Below are positions 8,123-15,034 of a stretch of 24,412 nucleotides of DNA, in pieces. The translations under genes and the position numbers were made by a program. The notes beneath the pieces were generated by a model, which ran no database searches, was not told the DNA's origin, and worked only from the letters and a program-made list of their open reading frames with translations. Source of the DNA: JBKJVQ01 sp046717125. Its GTDB lineage: Bacteria; Pseudomonadota; Alphaproteobacteria; Rhizobiales; Methyloligellaceae. Each line of letters begins with the position of its first letter. The first letter of the stretch is position 1. Location: NCBI GenBank assembly GCA_046717125.1, contig JBKJVQ010000247.1:1-24412 (forward strand). The letters are read 5' to 3'.

Positions 8123-9484
8123 CTACTTGACGATTCGATCGGCCGGAAAAACAACGTCGATCGTCGTTCCCTCGCCAATGTCGCTTTCGATAATGAGCTG
8201 CCCCCGCATGGCTTCTACCAGCGTCTTGGTGAGCGGCAATCCGAGCCCGGTGCCGGTTTCGATTCGAGGCGCAGTGTCGAGCTGCCGGAAGGGCTGCATT
8301 GCGATTTGAATATCCGGCGCCGACATGCCGACGCCGCTGTCCCGGACCTGGAGGCGCAGTCCGCCATCGTGCAGCATTGAAGCGGAGGCCACGACCTGCC
8401 CATGCTCCGGCGTGAACTTGATGGCATTGGTCAGAAGATTAAGCATGACCTGCTTGAGCCGGAATAGATCGGCAAGCACCCTCGGCGCATCGTCCGCAAT
8501 TGAAACGCGCACGACGACGCGAGCCTTGCGTGCGAAAGGCTGAACCGTTCGCACTGCGGCCTCGATCGTTTCGCGCGGATCGACGGAAGTGAAATCGACT
8601 TGAAACGCGCCGGACTGAACTTTGGAGATATCCAGCAGGTCGTTGACGAGCCGCAGTGCGAACTGGCCGCTATCCTGAATATTCTTGAGATAGGACCGAT
8701 AACGCTCATTGCCGACCCGGCCCAGCCGCTCGCCGAGCATCAGTTCCGCAAAGCCGATGATCGAATTGAGCGGCGTGCGGATTTCGTGGCTTATCTTGGC
8801 AAGGAAATCCAGCCGGTCTTTGGCCTGATCTCTCGGCTCCAGCGGGTTCACACCTGCGAACGGTGCGCGAAAGACTTCTGGGGCACCAGCCAATGGAACC
8901 GCAGGTTCGACTTTCTTGGGGTCGGGTGGTTCGCCCTCAACCGGAGCAGATTGTGCTGCCGCTTCCGAAAGCATGACGAGATCGATCTCGTTGTCCCCCG
9001 GCGTCCTGCGAACTAGGACAGAGACTTCCATTCGCCGGCCGCCCCGGCTCCGCGCGCGCATTGCGGTTCGGCGAGTCGCCATTCGCAAGGCATTCAGATC
9101 GAGACCGTCCGTAAACAGAGCGGCGGCTCCGCCTGCGGCGTCAAGCTGCGCGAAAGATGAATAGCCGAAGGCATAAGCGAACGTGCCGTTTGCATGCACC
9201 ATCTCGCCATGCCGGAACAGCGCAACGGCAAGCGGCAAAAGATCGACCAGCTCAAGCAGCGCCGCCGCGTCGCGCCCCCGCTTCTCGACGGCGCACTCCA
9301 CGGGTTCCGTTTCCGGGGCCCGTCTGAGTTCCCTGCCGGCCCCATTGGTGAGCTGCCGCGCAATGCGATCGAGTGCATCCCAATCGTCCGCGCTTGTCGG
9401 AGGCGCAGGCATTTCCCTGCGAGCCGTCATCGCATCTTTATCGTCGGCAATACGCGGGTCTGATGGGACATTGTAATTTCGCAA
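8123..9484 (-). CDS. Soluble PAS-like sensor histidine kinase, PdhS/PleC-DivJ type
   Basis: 453 aa with no membrane helix, so cytoplasmic. A PAS-like domain (about residues 77-175; LLPLAVALFRHGEMVHANGTFAYAFGY) and a Pro/Glu linker precede the HisKA domain with phosphorylated H233 in FLAKISHEIRTPLN. Next come the N box (LKQVMLNLLTNAIKFT, about 343-358), the G1 box DSGVGM (382-387) and the G2 box GTGLGLPLTK (411-420). The SHEIRTPLNSIIGFAELM...GNERYRSYLKNI and MQPFRQLDT signatures resemble the PdhS/PleC/DivJ cell-cycle kinases of Rhizobiales. The frame opens with a TTG at 9484 preceded by GGAAAAAG; the first in-frame ATG is at 9430. No response regulator is adjacent. The signal and target are unknown. 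Confidence 0.85.
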   Translation of the reverse strand: MRNYNVPSDPRIADDKDAMTARREMPAPPTSADDWDALDRIARQLTNGAGRELRRAPETEPVECAVEKRGRDAAALLELVDLLPLAVALFRHGEMVHANGTFAYAFGYSSFAQLDAAGGAAALFTDGLDLNALRMATRRTAMRARSRGGRRMEVSVLVRRTPGDNEIDLVMLSEAAAQSAPVEGEPPDPKKVEPAVPLAGAPEVFRAPFAGVNPLEPRDQAKDRLDFLAKISHEIRTPLNSIIGFAELMLGERLGRVGNERYRSYLKNIQDSGQFALRLVNDLLDISKVQSGAFQVDFTSVDPRETIEAAVRTVQPFARKARVVVRVSIADDAPRVLADLFRLKQVMLNLLTNAIKFTPEHGQVVASASMLHDGGLRLQVRDSGVGMSAPDIQIAMQPFRQLDTAPRIETGTGLGLPLTKTLVEAMRGQLIIESDIGEGTTIDVVFPADRIVK

Positions 9485-9591
9485 CTTTTTCCGTCATTCA
9501 AGTCTTCCCACAAATAACGATTGGCGTCCGCTGCCTTCGGTGCTTGGTTGTATGCTGACGTCGAACCAAGTCAAACACAGGAAGCCGAGCA

Positions 9592-9963
9592 ATGGACGAT
9601 AAAGCGTCGGAAGTGCGCGATTCGATGAGGGACATGACGAGCCGTGGCGTTGAGCAGGCTCGTGATTCGTATAACCAGTTCATGGACGCTAGCCGCAAGG
9701 CTCAGGAGAGCATCGCCGACGCCGGCGGCGCCATGGCGGCCAATGCGCTGGATGTCCAGCGCACGCTTTTGAAATTCTCGGAAGAGAACATGCAGGCGGG
9801 CTTCGACTTTGCCGCGCGCCTCGCACAGGCCCGCGATCTCAACGAAGCCATGTCGCTTCAGACCGACTACACGCGGAATCGCGTGGAAGCCTATTCGACG
9901 CAGGCCAAAGAATTGACACGGCTCGTGAGCGAGGCCGCGTCGAAGGCCAAACCGACCCTCTAA
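9592..9963 (+). CDS. Phasin family protein, short
   Basis: This 123-aa protein is predicted to coat polyhydroxyalkanoate granules. It is almost wholly amphipathic helix, with the phasin pattern RDSYNQFMDASRKAQESIADAGGAMAANALDVQRTLLKFSEENMQAGFDFAARLAQARDLNEAMSLQTDYTRNRVEAYSTQAKELTRLVSEAA split over its length. The block from ENMQAGFDFAARLAQARDL to the end is the most typical phasin part and is paralogous to the next gene. A GGAAG ribosome site precedes the ATG by about 8 bases. It is divergent from the histidine kinase (107-bp spacer) and followed by a second phasin with its own promoter. It could instead be a general stress phasin rather than a granule-specific one. Confidence 0.85.
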   Translation: MDDKASEVRDSMRDMTSRGVEQARDSYNQFMDASRKAQESIADAGGAMAANALDVQRTLLKFSEENMQAGFDFAARLAQARDLNEAMSLQTDYTRNRVEAYSTQAKELTRLVSEAASKAKPTL

Positions 9964-9981
9964 TCCTCCAATCCGCGACAT

Positions 9982-10023
9982 TTTATGCTGCAATGCACAG
10001 GCTATGTTGCATTGCAGCATAAA
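9982..10023. promoter_or_regulatory. Long palindrome, candidate PhaR operator
   Basis: TTTATGCTGCAATGCA (9982-9997) and its exact reverse complement (10008-10023) form a 16-bp perfect inverted repeat around a 10-bp centre. Each arm holds a near match to the TGC-rich motif CTGC-N3/4-GCAG reported for the polyhydroxyalkanoate repressor PhaR: CTGC-AAT-GCAC in the left arm and TTGC-ATT-GCAG in the right. The right arm covers the -35 box of the next phasin. No T-tract follows, so a terminator is less likely. Confidence 0.6.
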
Positions 10024-10035
10024 TGCGCCTATATG
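10007..10035 (+). promoter_or_regulatory. Promoter of second phasin gene (TTGCAT - 17 bp - TATATG)
   Basis: A -35-like TTGCAT (10007-10012) and a -10-like TATATG (10030-10035) are separated by 17 bp. The -35 box and most of the spacer lie inside the right arm of the palindrome, so a protein bound there would block RNA polymerase. Predicted transcription starts near 10042, about 60 nt before the phasin ATG. Confidence 0.55.
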
Positions 10036-10103
10036 TTGGCTACGGTTGGCTGAGGCACTGCCCGGCCGATGGTACGAAAGAGCAAAAGCATATGGAGGTT
10101 GCT

Positions 10104-10610
10104 ATGACAGAACAATTCGATCCGGCCAAGGAGGCCAAGAAGGCGTTTTCGAAGGGACAGGAGCAGTTCGAGAAGAACCGCGCCGACTTCGAGTCGATCG
10201 CCCGTAATACCGCAGTGCCGGAGGCTTTCCGCGCGATCGCCGAGAAGAGCGTGAACCAGACCCGCGAAGTTTACGACCGCGCCAAGGTGGCGATGGAAGA
10301 TTCCGTCGAAGCGATGGAAGTCTCGGCCGACAAGGCCAATAAGGGCGCCATTGAGATCAATCGCAAGCTGATCGAGATCACCCAGGCGAACGTCAATTCG
10401 AGCTTCGATTTCGCCAAGGAACTCGCCGGCGCCCGTAACCTGATGCAGGTTTTCGAGATCCAGTCCGCGTTCGCCCGTTCGCAGTTCGAAGCGTTCTCGC
10501 ACCAGTTCAACGATCTCCGCGGCCTGACGACCAAGGTTGCCAACGAGACGTCCGAGCCGATCAAGGCGCAGGTCACGAAGGCGACCGAAAAGCTTCGCGC
10601 CGCGGCCTAA
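10104..10610 (+). CDS. Phasin family protein (Phasin_2 type)
   Basis: This 168-aa protein is a typical alphaproteobacterial phasin that coats polyhydroxyalkanoate granules and limits their size. The start is the ATG at 10104, four codons into an in-frame ATG at 10092, because GGAGG at 10094-10098 is then at normal spacing. It has a charged N-terminus (MTEQFDPAKEAKKAFSKGQ) and long amphipathic helices, with the family block NVNSSFDFAKELAGARNLMQVFEIQSAFARSQFEAFSHQ split around residues 98-137. No membrane segment or signal is seen. It is preceded by a promoter overlapped by a PhaR-like palindrome, so repression when little polymer is present is likely. A strong intrinsic terminator follows. The polymer synthase is not in the window. 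Confidence 0.93.
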   Translation: MTEQFDPAKEAKKAFSKGQEQFEKNRADFESIARNTAVPEAFRAIAEKSVNQTREVYDRAKVAMEDSVEAMEVSADKANKGAIEINRKLIEITQANVNSSFDFAKELAGARNLMQVFEIQSAFARSQFEAFSHQFNDLRGLTTKVANETSEPIKAQVTKATEKLRAAA

Positions 10611-10653
10611 ATTCAATTTGCGCGTCCGGGCCAAGCGGCCCGGGGCGGCTGCC

Positions 10654-10683
10654 AGCCCGGCGTTTTGCCGGGCTTTTTCTTTT
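10654..10683 (+). terminator. Intrinsic terminator after the phasin pair
   Basis: AGCCCGGC and GCCGGGCT form an 8-bp perfect stem around a GTTTT loop, followed directly by a T-rich tract (TTTTTCTTTT). It lies 44 bp past the phasin stop and upstream of tRNA-His, so it separates the two transcripts. Confidence 0.9.
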
Positions 10684-10758
10684 GGCTTCGTCCTCTTTGG
10701 GCTTGACGTTCCAGGGGCGCGGCGGTTCAAACGCGTGACGGGCCGACGCCCGCTCAGC

Positions 10759-10835
10759 GCCGCTGTAGCTCAGTTGGTTAGAGCGCTTGATTGTGGATCA
10801 AGAGGTCCCTGGTTCAAATCCAGGCAGCGGTACCA
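10759..10835 (+). tRNA. tRNA-His (anticodon GTG)
   Basis: A complete 77-nt cloverleaf with encoded CCA: 7-bp acceptor stem (G10759 to G10765 with C10825 to T10831), D arm GCTC/GAGC, anticodon stem CTTGA/TCAAG with loop TTGTGGA (anticodon GTG), five-base variable loop and T arm CCTGG/CCAGG. The first pair is G1:U72 and the discriminator is A73. The G-1:C73 pair used by HisRS in most bacteria is absent, a known trait of one alphaproteobacterial clade. The rhodanese gene begins 31 bp downstream. Confidence 0.97.
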
Positions 10836-10866
10836 ATTTTTCCTGAACCCCGCGGGATTGCGCGCC

Positions 10867-11397
10867 ATGATCGCCGCCCGGTTACTGATCGCCAGCCTCC
10901 TGCTCCCGGCGCTGGGAATCCAGGCGGGTGCGGAACCGGCGACGCTGGACAGCGCGCGCGCCGCCGTGCGAGAGAAATTTCCGCGCGTTCAGCCCATCGC
11001 CCCCGAGGCGCTAGACGAAACGCGGAAGGATGACGGCATTCTTCTCTTCGACACGCGCAGCGCCAAGGAGTTCGAGGTGAGCCGCATACCCGGCGCGATC
11101 CGCGTCGACCCGGGCATGAGCGCGATCGAATTTCTGGCGCGCCATGGCGACGCCGCGCGCGGCAAGACGGTCGTTTTCTACTGCTCAGTGGGCGGGCGAA
11201 GTTCCGCGGTCGCGGATCGCGTAACCAGCGGGCTCACGGATAAAGGCGCGGCCGGGGTCAGAAGCCTCGACGGCGGCGTGTTCGCGTGGAGCCAGCAGGG
11301 GCGCGCGCTGGAGAATGCGGGCGGCGCAACCGACAAGGTTGACGGATACGATCCGAGCTGGGGCAAATTGCTCGAGCCGCCTGCCGACAAGCCCTGA
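10867..11397 (+). CDS. Exported rhodanese-like protein
   Basis: 176 aa from the ATG at 10867, chosen because it begins a clean signal peptide (IAARLLIASLLLPALGIQAGA). The upstream part of the open frame runs through the tRNA gene and cannot be coding. The mature part is a single rhodanese domain: DDGILLFDTRSAKEFEVSRIPGA near residues 56-78 and the active-site loop C-S-V-G-G-R in VVFYCSVGGRSSAVAD, with the persulfide-forming cysteine. It probably carries sulfane sulfur in the periplasm. The symporter gene starts 34 bp downstream in the same direction, so the two may be cotranscribed. The substrate is unknown, and no sulfur-oxidation genes are visible. Confidence 0.85.
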   Translation: MIAARLLIASLLLPALGIQAGAEPATLDSARAAVREKFPRVQPIAPEALDETRKDDGILLFDTRSAKEFEVSRIPGAIRVDPGMSAIEFLARHGDAARGKTVVFYCSVGGRSSAVADRVTSGLTDKGAAGVRSLDGGVFAWSQQGRALENAGGATDKVDGYDPSWGKLLEPPADKP

Positions 11398-11431
11398 CGC
11401 TCGCCATTCCTTTGCTCCACGAGAAATACGC

Positions 11432-13147
11432 ATGACGGCGATCCTGATCTGGTTCGGGCTGTTTCTCTTCGTCTTCACGGCGTTCGTCGTCATTCAGTGC
11501 CTCGATGCTCGGCGCGCCGACAGCGCCGAGACTTACGCCATCGGCGATGGCGCCCTGCCGGGCTATGTCTTTGCGCCTGCGGTCACCGCCTTCACGTTCG
11601 CAGCCATCGCAGTCCTGATCCTCCCCTCGCTTGTGTTCGACTCCGGCCTCCAGGCTGCAACGCTCGCGCTTGCGGCAATCGCAATACCCGTCACCGGCGC
11701 TGTGTTCCTTCCTCGCCTCCGTGCTATCGGCAAGGTGCACGGTCATAGCGATGTCGGCCATCTGCTGGCCGAGAATCGAGGCGGATTGCTGCGCTGGTCC
11801 TGGGCCATGCTTGCGGTCCTGTACGCACTCTCCTTCATCGCCGTGCAGCTGCGCGCCGCGAGTCTCATGGTGAACCTATTGACCGATGGGGTCGTGCGCC
11901 TGCCTCCCGCGATGGCCGGACTGGCGGTCCTGCCGCTCGTGATCGCTGTGATCGGCGGACTGCGCGGCGCGGCATGGGTCGCGGTCGCCGCGGTGTTCAC
12001 GCTCGCGATCGCGCTGATCGTGTCGACCGGCCTCGCGATTGGTGTAATCGGCAGCATTGGGGATCTCCGCGTTGCGGCCTCCGCACTCGACAGCAAGGCG
12101 AACGCGACGAGCGGCTTGATGGTCGCTTCGTGGCTGGTCGCGCTGCTGGGACTGCAAGCATCGCCCGCCATCCTGACGCTCGCGCTCGGGAGCCGCAGCG
12201 CACGCGGTTTCGGCGCCCAGCAGGTTGCGCTCTCAGCAATCCTGTTCGGCGCGATCTTGATCGTGGCGCTGCCGCTTGTCTTGATCGCAGCCCACATGCT
12301 TGGGCTCGATGCGGAGTTCATCGCCCGGCACGGCGAAGCCTCCCGACCCATGCTCGGCGACTGGGCGCGCAGCGAGAGCGCGAGCGACGCGGGTGGCCTC
12401 GCTGCATTGCCGATCGTCATGCGACGCATGGCGCTGGTCGCGCCTTGGGTCGTTTCTTTCCTGGGAGTGTGCGTGATCTCAGCCATGCTGTCCGCTGCTG
12501 CCGCCGAGGCGGCAGCAGCGGGCGCGACCGTCGTCCGCACAATCGCGCGCGATGCATCAGCGCTGCTCGCGCGGCTCGGCGCGGCCGCTCTCATCGCGCT
12601 TGCGGTCGGGGTTGCGATGATTCCGGTTTCGATAATTTCGCTTGCCGGCTTCGCGCTGGGCATTGCGCTTCAGCTATTGCCAGCGCTGCTGGCTGCGGCC
12701 TACCTGCCGCGGATGACTGGCGCGGCGCTGACCGCCGGTCAGGCGGCCGGTCTGGCGGTGTTCATCCCAGCGATCTTCCTCATGTCGCCCGGCGATCCTG
12801 TCGCGGCCGTCTTGCCGGGGCTGCTTGGGCTTGCCGCCAATCTTTTCGCGGCCGTCCTCGTGTCCGCGCTGACGGGCGACACGGCGCGAACAGAATTGCG
12901 GCGCACGGCACTCAGCGCAGCGGTGGGCGACCTTGGCTGGACCGGCAGACATTCGATTGCGCTTGCCGGCATTGCTGTCCTGATCGCAATCGCAGCATTC
13001 GGCGCGCCCGCCGCACATGCGCTGTTCGGCCTGCCTGGCGACGCGGCGACCTGGAAGCTTGGCATCCCGCCGGTCATGCCGTGGCTGCTGATCCTGTGGC
13101 TCGCGGGGGTCTTCCTCATCTTTTTGCTGGTTCAGAAAGCCCGGTAG
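11432..13147 (+). CDS. Sodium:solute symporter (SSF) family protein
   Basis: This 571-aa integral membrane protein has about 13-14 hydrophobic helices from residue 3 to the end. Its layout, an N-terminal helix followed by a DARRADSAETYAIGDGALPGYVFAP segment, is that of SSF transporters, where the YxxG(D/G) stretch precedes the first core helices. Further marks are the FLPRLRAIGKVHGHSDVGHLLAE loop and the IAVIGGLRGAAWVAVAAVFTLAIALI segment. The start at 11432 is preceded by GAGAAAT; the frame extending upstream overlaps the rhodanese gene in another frame and is not used. The substrate cannot be told. The 3' end overlaps the convergent bcsS-like gene by 16 bp. It is more divergent than typical PutP or ActP proteins. 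Confidence 0.72.
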   Translation: MTAILIWFGLFLFVFTAFVVIQCLDARRADSAETYAIGDGALPGYVFAPAVTAFTFAAIAVLILPSLVFDSGLQAATLALAAIAIPVTGAVFLPRLRAIGKVHGHSDVGHLLAENRGGLLRWSWAMLAVLYALSFIAVQLRAASLMVNLLTDGVVRLPPAMAGLAVLPLVIAVIGGLRGAAWVAVAAVFTLAIALIVSTGLAIGVIGSIGDLRVAASALDSKANATSGLMVASWLVALLGLQASPAILTLALGSRSARGFGAQQVALSAILFGAILIVALPLVLIAAHMLGLDAEFIARHGEASRPMLGDWARSESASDAGGLAALPIVMRRMALVAPWVVSFLGVCVISAMLSAAAAEAAAAGATVVRTIARDASALLARLGAAALIALAVGVAMIPVSIISLAGFALGIALQLLPALLAAAYLPRMTGAALTAGQAAGLAVFIPAIFLMSPGDPVAAVLPGLLGLAANLFAAVLVSALTGDTARTELRRTALSAAVGDLGWTGRHSIALAGIAVLIAIAAFGAPAAHALFGLPGDAATWKLGIPPVMPWLLILWLAGVFLIFLLVQKAR

Positions 13148-13866
13148 AAAGACAGCGCCATATAGCCTGTCGGGTCGCCCAGCGGGTAAGCGCCGGTCGC
13201 ACCTCCACACAGCGTCAATTCCGTCCCCTTAAGCCAAAATCGCGCGAACGCACCCGCCTTCACTGCGTCGTATTCGAGATTGCCGACCGCACCCGCCTCC
13301 AATCCGAGCGCGAGACGCGGCAAAAAACGCCTCCCTAATCGTCCGTGTACGCTGTATGTGTCGAAATGATGTCGAGCATTGGCATCGAACTGCGCCTACA
13401 CTGCCGGTCCGATATCGAGCCAGGTTTCAACTGCGACCGCCGCACCGAAATCGTTGCCCTGCACGGTGTTGCGAGGATCGTGGGGCGCAATGCTGTGCTC
13501 TTGATCGACCATGCCGGCGAAGATCTTGACGATGGCGGGGCCGCGTCGGAACTGCCAGCCCACCATGCCCTCGATATAGCCAAACTGCCCCAGGAAGCGC
13601 ACATCCCCGACCGGCGGCGCAAACGTCCCCTCATACGCATAGAGCCCGTACGCAGCTTTGGCGCGCAATCGGAGGCCCGGAGCGTCCAGAGGCTTGCCGA
13701 GGGCATGCGTGCCACCCACATAGGCTGAGCCGGACTGGCCCTGCCAGCCGACGCCGCCGAACATCTCCGCGCGCGGGATGGGGTCGTGCGCATTCGCGTG
13801 CGGCGCTGTCAGCAGAAGCGCCGCGATCAGGCCCGCCTGGCCGCAGACAAATTGCCGCTTCCCCAT
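13132..13866 (-). pseudogene. bcsS: BcsS-like protein gene with an in-frame amber codon
   Basis: A continuous 245-codon frame runs from the ATG at 13866 to TGA at 13132-13134, broken only by TAG at 13396-13398 (codon 157). The first part has a signal peptide (GLIAALLLTAPHANA) and a beta-rich body with RAEMFGGVGWQGQSGSAYVGG, GMVGWQFRRGPAIVKIFAGM and IAPHDPRNTVQGNDFG, as in the cellulose-biosynthesis BcsS family. After the TAG the same frame continues with SVHGRLGRRF, LALGLEAGAVGN and a final aromatic YMALSFYRAF, typical of an outer-membrane beta-barrel end. The total length is right for the family. A good ribosome site (AAAGGCGGGG) precedes the start. Either a recent nonsense mutation, a sequencing error, or readthrough. 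No cellulose synthase genes are nearby. Confidence 0.72.
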
Positions 13867-14017
13867 CCGCCCCGCCTTTCGGCGTCGTTCCCAGAAACCA
13901 TATTCACACCAGGAGCGGCACGCTCAACGGCTTCCGCTCGCGATAATCGAATGTCTGTGGACGGCCTGTGGGAAATTACCGGAAGTTGCGCTTCTGCAGC
14001 CTTGGCGCGAACGAGAG

Positions 14018-15034
14018 ATGAACGATTCAGCCCAGTTCAGTCGCTGGCTTCATGCGGACGATCGCGGCCTTTACTGCGCGCCGGGCCACTTCTACATCGA
14101 TCCGTTCCGTGCCGTGGACCGCGCGATCGTCACCCACGGCCATTCGGATCACGCCCGGCCCGGCCATAGGCGCGTGCTGGCCACGCCGGAAACGCTCGCC
14201 ATCATGCGGCTGCGGCTCGGCGAACAGGCCGGAGCGTCGCAGCAGCACCTTGCCTATGGCGAGAGGTTGCGCATCGGCGACGTTGAAGTGTGGCTCGCGT
14301 CGGCCGGCCATGTTCTCGGCAGCGCGCAAATCGTGATCGAATATCGCGGCCAGAGGGCGGTCGTTTCGGGCGACTACAAGCGCGCCGCCGACCCGACCTG
14401 CGCTGGGTTCGAGGTCGTGCCTTGCGACCTGTTCGTCACGGAGGCTACCTTCGCGCTGCCGGTCTTCACGCATGAACCGGCGACCCGCGAAATCGGCAAG
14501 CTGCTCGCATCCGTCGCCCGATACCCCGAGCGAGCGCATCTTGTCGGCGCTTACGGACTTGGCAAATCGCAACGGGTGATCCGTACGCTGAGGGATGCGG
14601 GATGGAACCGCCCGATCTACCTGCACGGAGCGGTCTCGGGATGCTGTGAATTGTATAAGTCACTCGGCATCGAACTCGGGGAGCTGGGTTCCCTCGCCGG
14701 TATGCCAAAGGGCGCGCTGCAGGGCGCGATCGTCATTGCTCCTCCCTCCGCCCTATCGGATCGCTGGTCACGTCGGCTGCCCGATCCCGTCACGGCTTTC
14801 GCATCGGGCTGGATGCGCGTGCGGGCACGGGCGCGCCAAAACGGCGTCGAACTGCCGCTCGTCATCTCCGACCATGCCGACTGGAATGAGCTCGTCACGA
14901 CCATCGCGGAAACCGGCGCCGAAGAGGTTTGGGTAACGCATGGCCGGGAAGACGCGCTGCTGCATCATCTTGCGCAGATAGGCGTGCGCGGGCGGGCGCT
15001 GGCCCTGGTCGGGCGCGAGGACGAAGACGAATGA
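14018..15034 (+). CDS. Ligase-associated DNA-damage-response exonuclease (MBL fold)
   Basis: 338 aa from the ATG at 14018, preceded by GAGAG; the upstream in-frame extension covers the divergent gene and is not used. It is a metallo-beta-lactamase/beta-CASP-type nuclease: the metal motif HGHSDH is at residues 40-45, followed by SAGHVLGSAQI, SGDYKR, and ISDHADW near the C-terminus. These fit the DNA ligase-associated exonuclease family related to the mRNA 3'-processing nuclease fold. The TGA overlaps the ATG of the DNA ligase in ATGA, so the two are translationally coupled. In many alphaproteobacteria the same operon also carries a DEXH helicase and a PdeM endonuclease; neither is downstream here. 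The likely role is end-processing for repair of crosslink or strand-break damage. Confidence 0.92.
   Translation: MNDSAQFSRWLHADDRGLYCAPGHFYIDPFRAVDRAIVTHGHSDHARPGHRRVLATPETLAIMRLRLGEQAGASQQHLAYGERLRIGDVEVWLASAGHVLGSAQIVIEYRGQRAVVSGDYKRAADPTCAGFEVVPCDLFVTEATFALPVFTHEPATREIGKLLASVARYPERAHLVGAYGLGKSQRVIRTLRDAGWNRPIYLHGAVSGCCELYKSLGIELGELGSLAGMPKGALQGAIVIAPPSALSDRWSRRLPDPVTAFASGWMRVRARARQNGVELPLVISDHADWNELVTTIAETGAEEVWVTHGREDALLHHLAQIGVRGRALALVGREDEDE

Noticed and set aside
9543..9570. CTTGGTT...AACCAAG inverted repeat before the first phasin as a PhaR operator
   Set aside because: It is only 7 bp per arm with a 14-bp centre, lacks the TGC/GCA motif, and no matching promoter was found around it.
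10759..10835. Use of the tRNA-His 3' end as an attachment site
   Set aside because: No integrase, no repeated copy of the tRNA end, and no phage or island genes follow; the downstream genes look native.
11743..12663. A 306-codon open frame on the - strand inside the symporter gene
   Set aside because: Ala/Ser/Thr-rich low-complexity product with no ribosome site; a shadow of the hydrophobic symporter.
13335..13793. A frameshift in the bcsS-like gene, joining two short open frames
   Set aside because: The pieces on either side are in the same frame (both in phase with 13866); the only break is a TAG codon, so no frameshift is needed.
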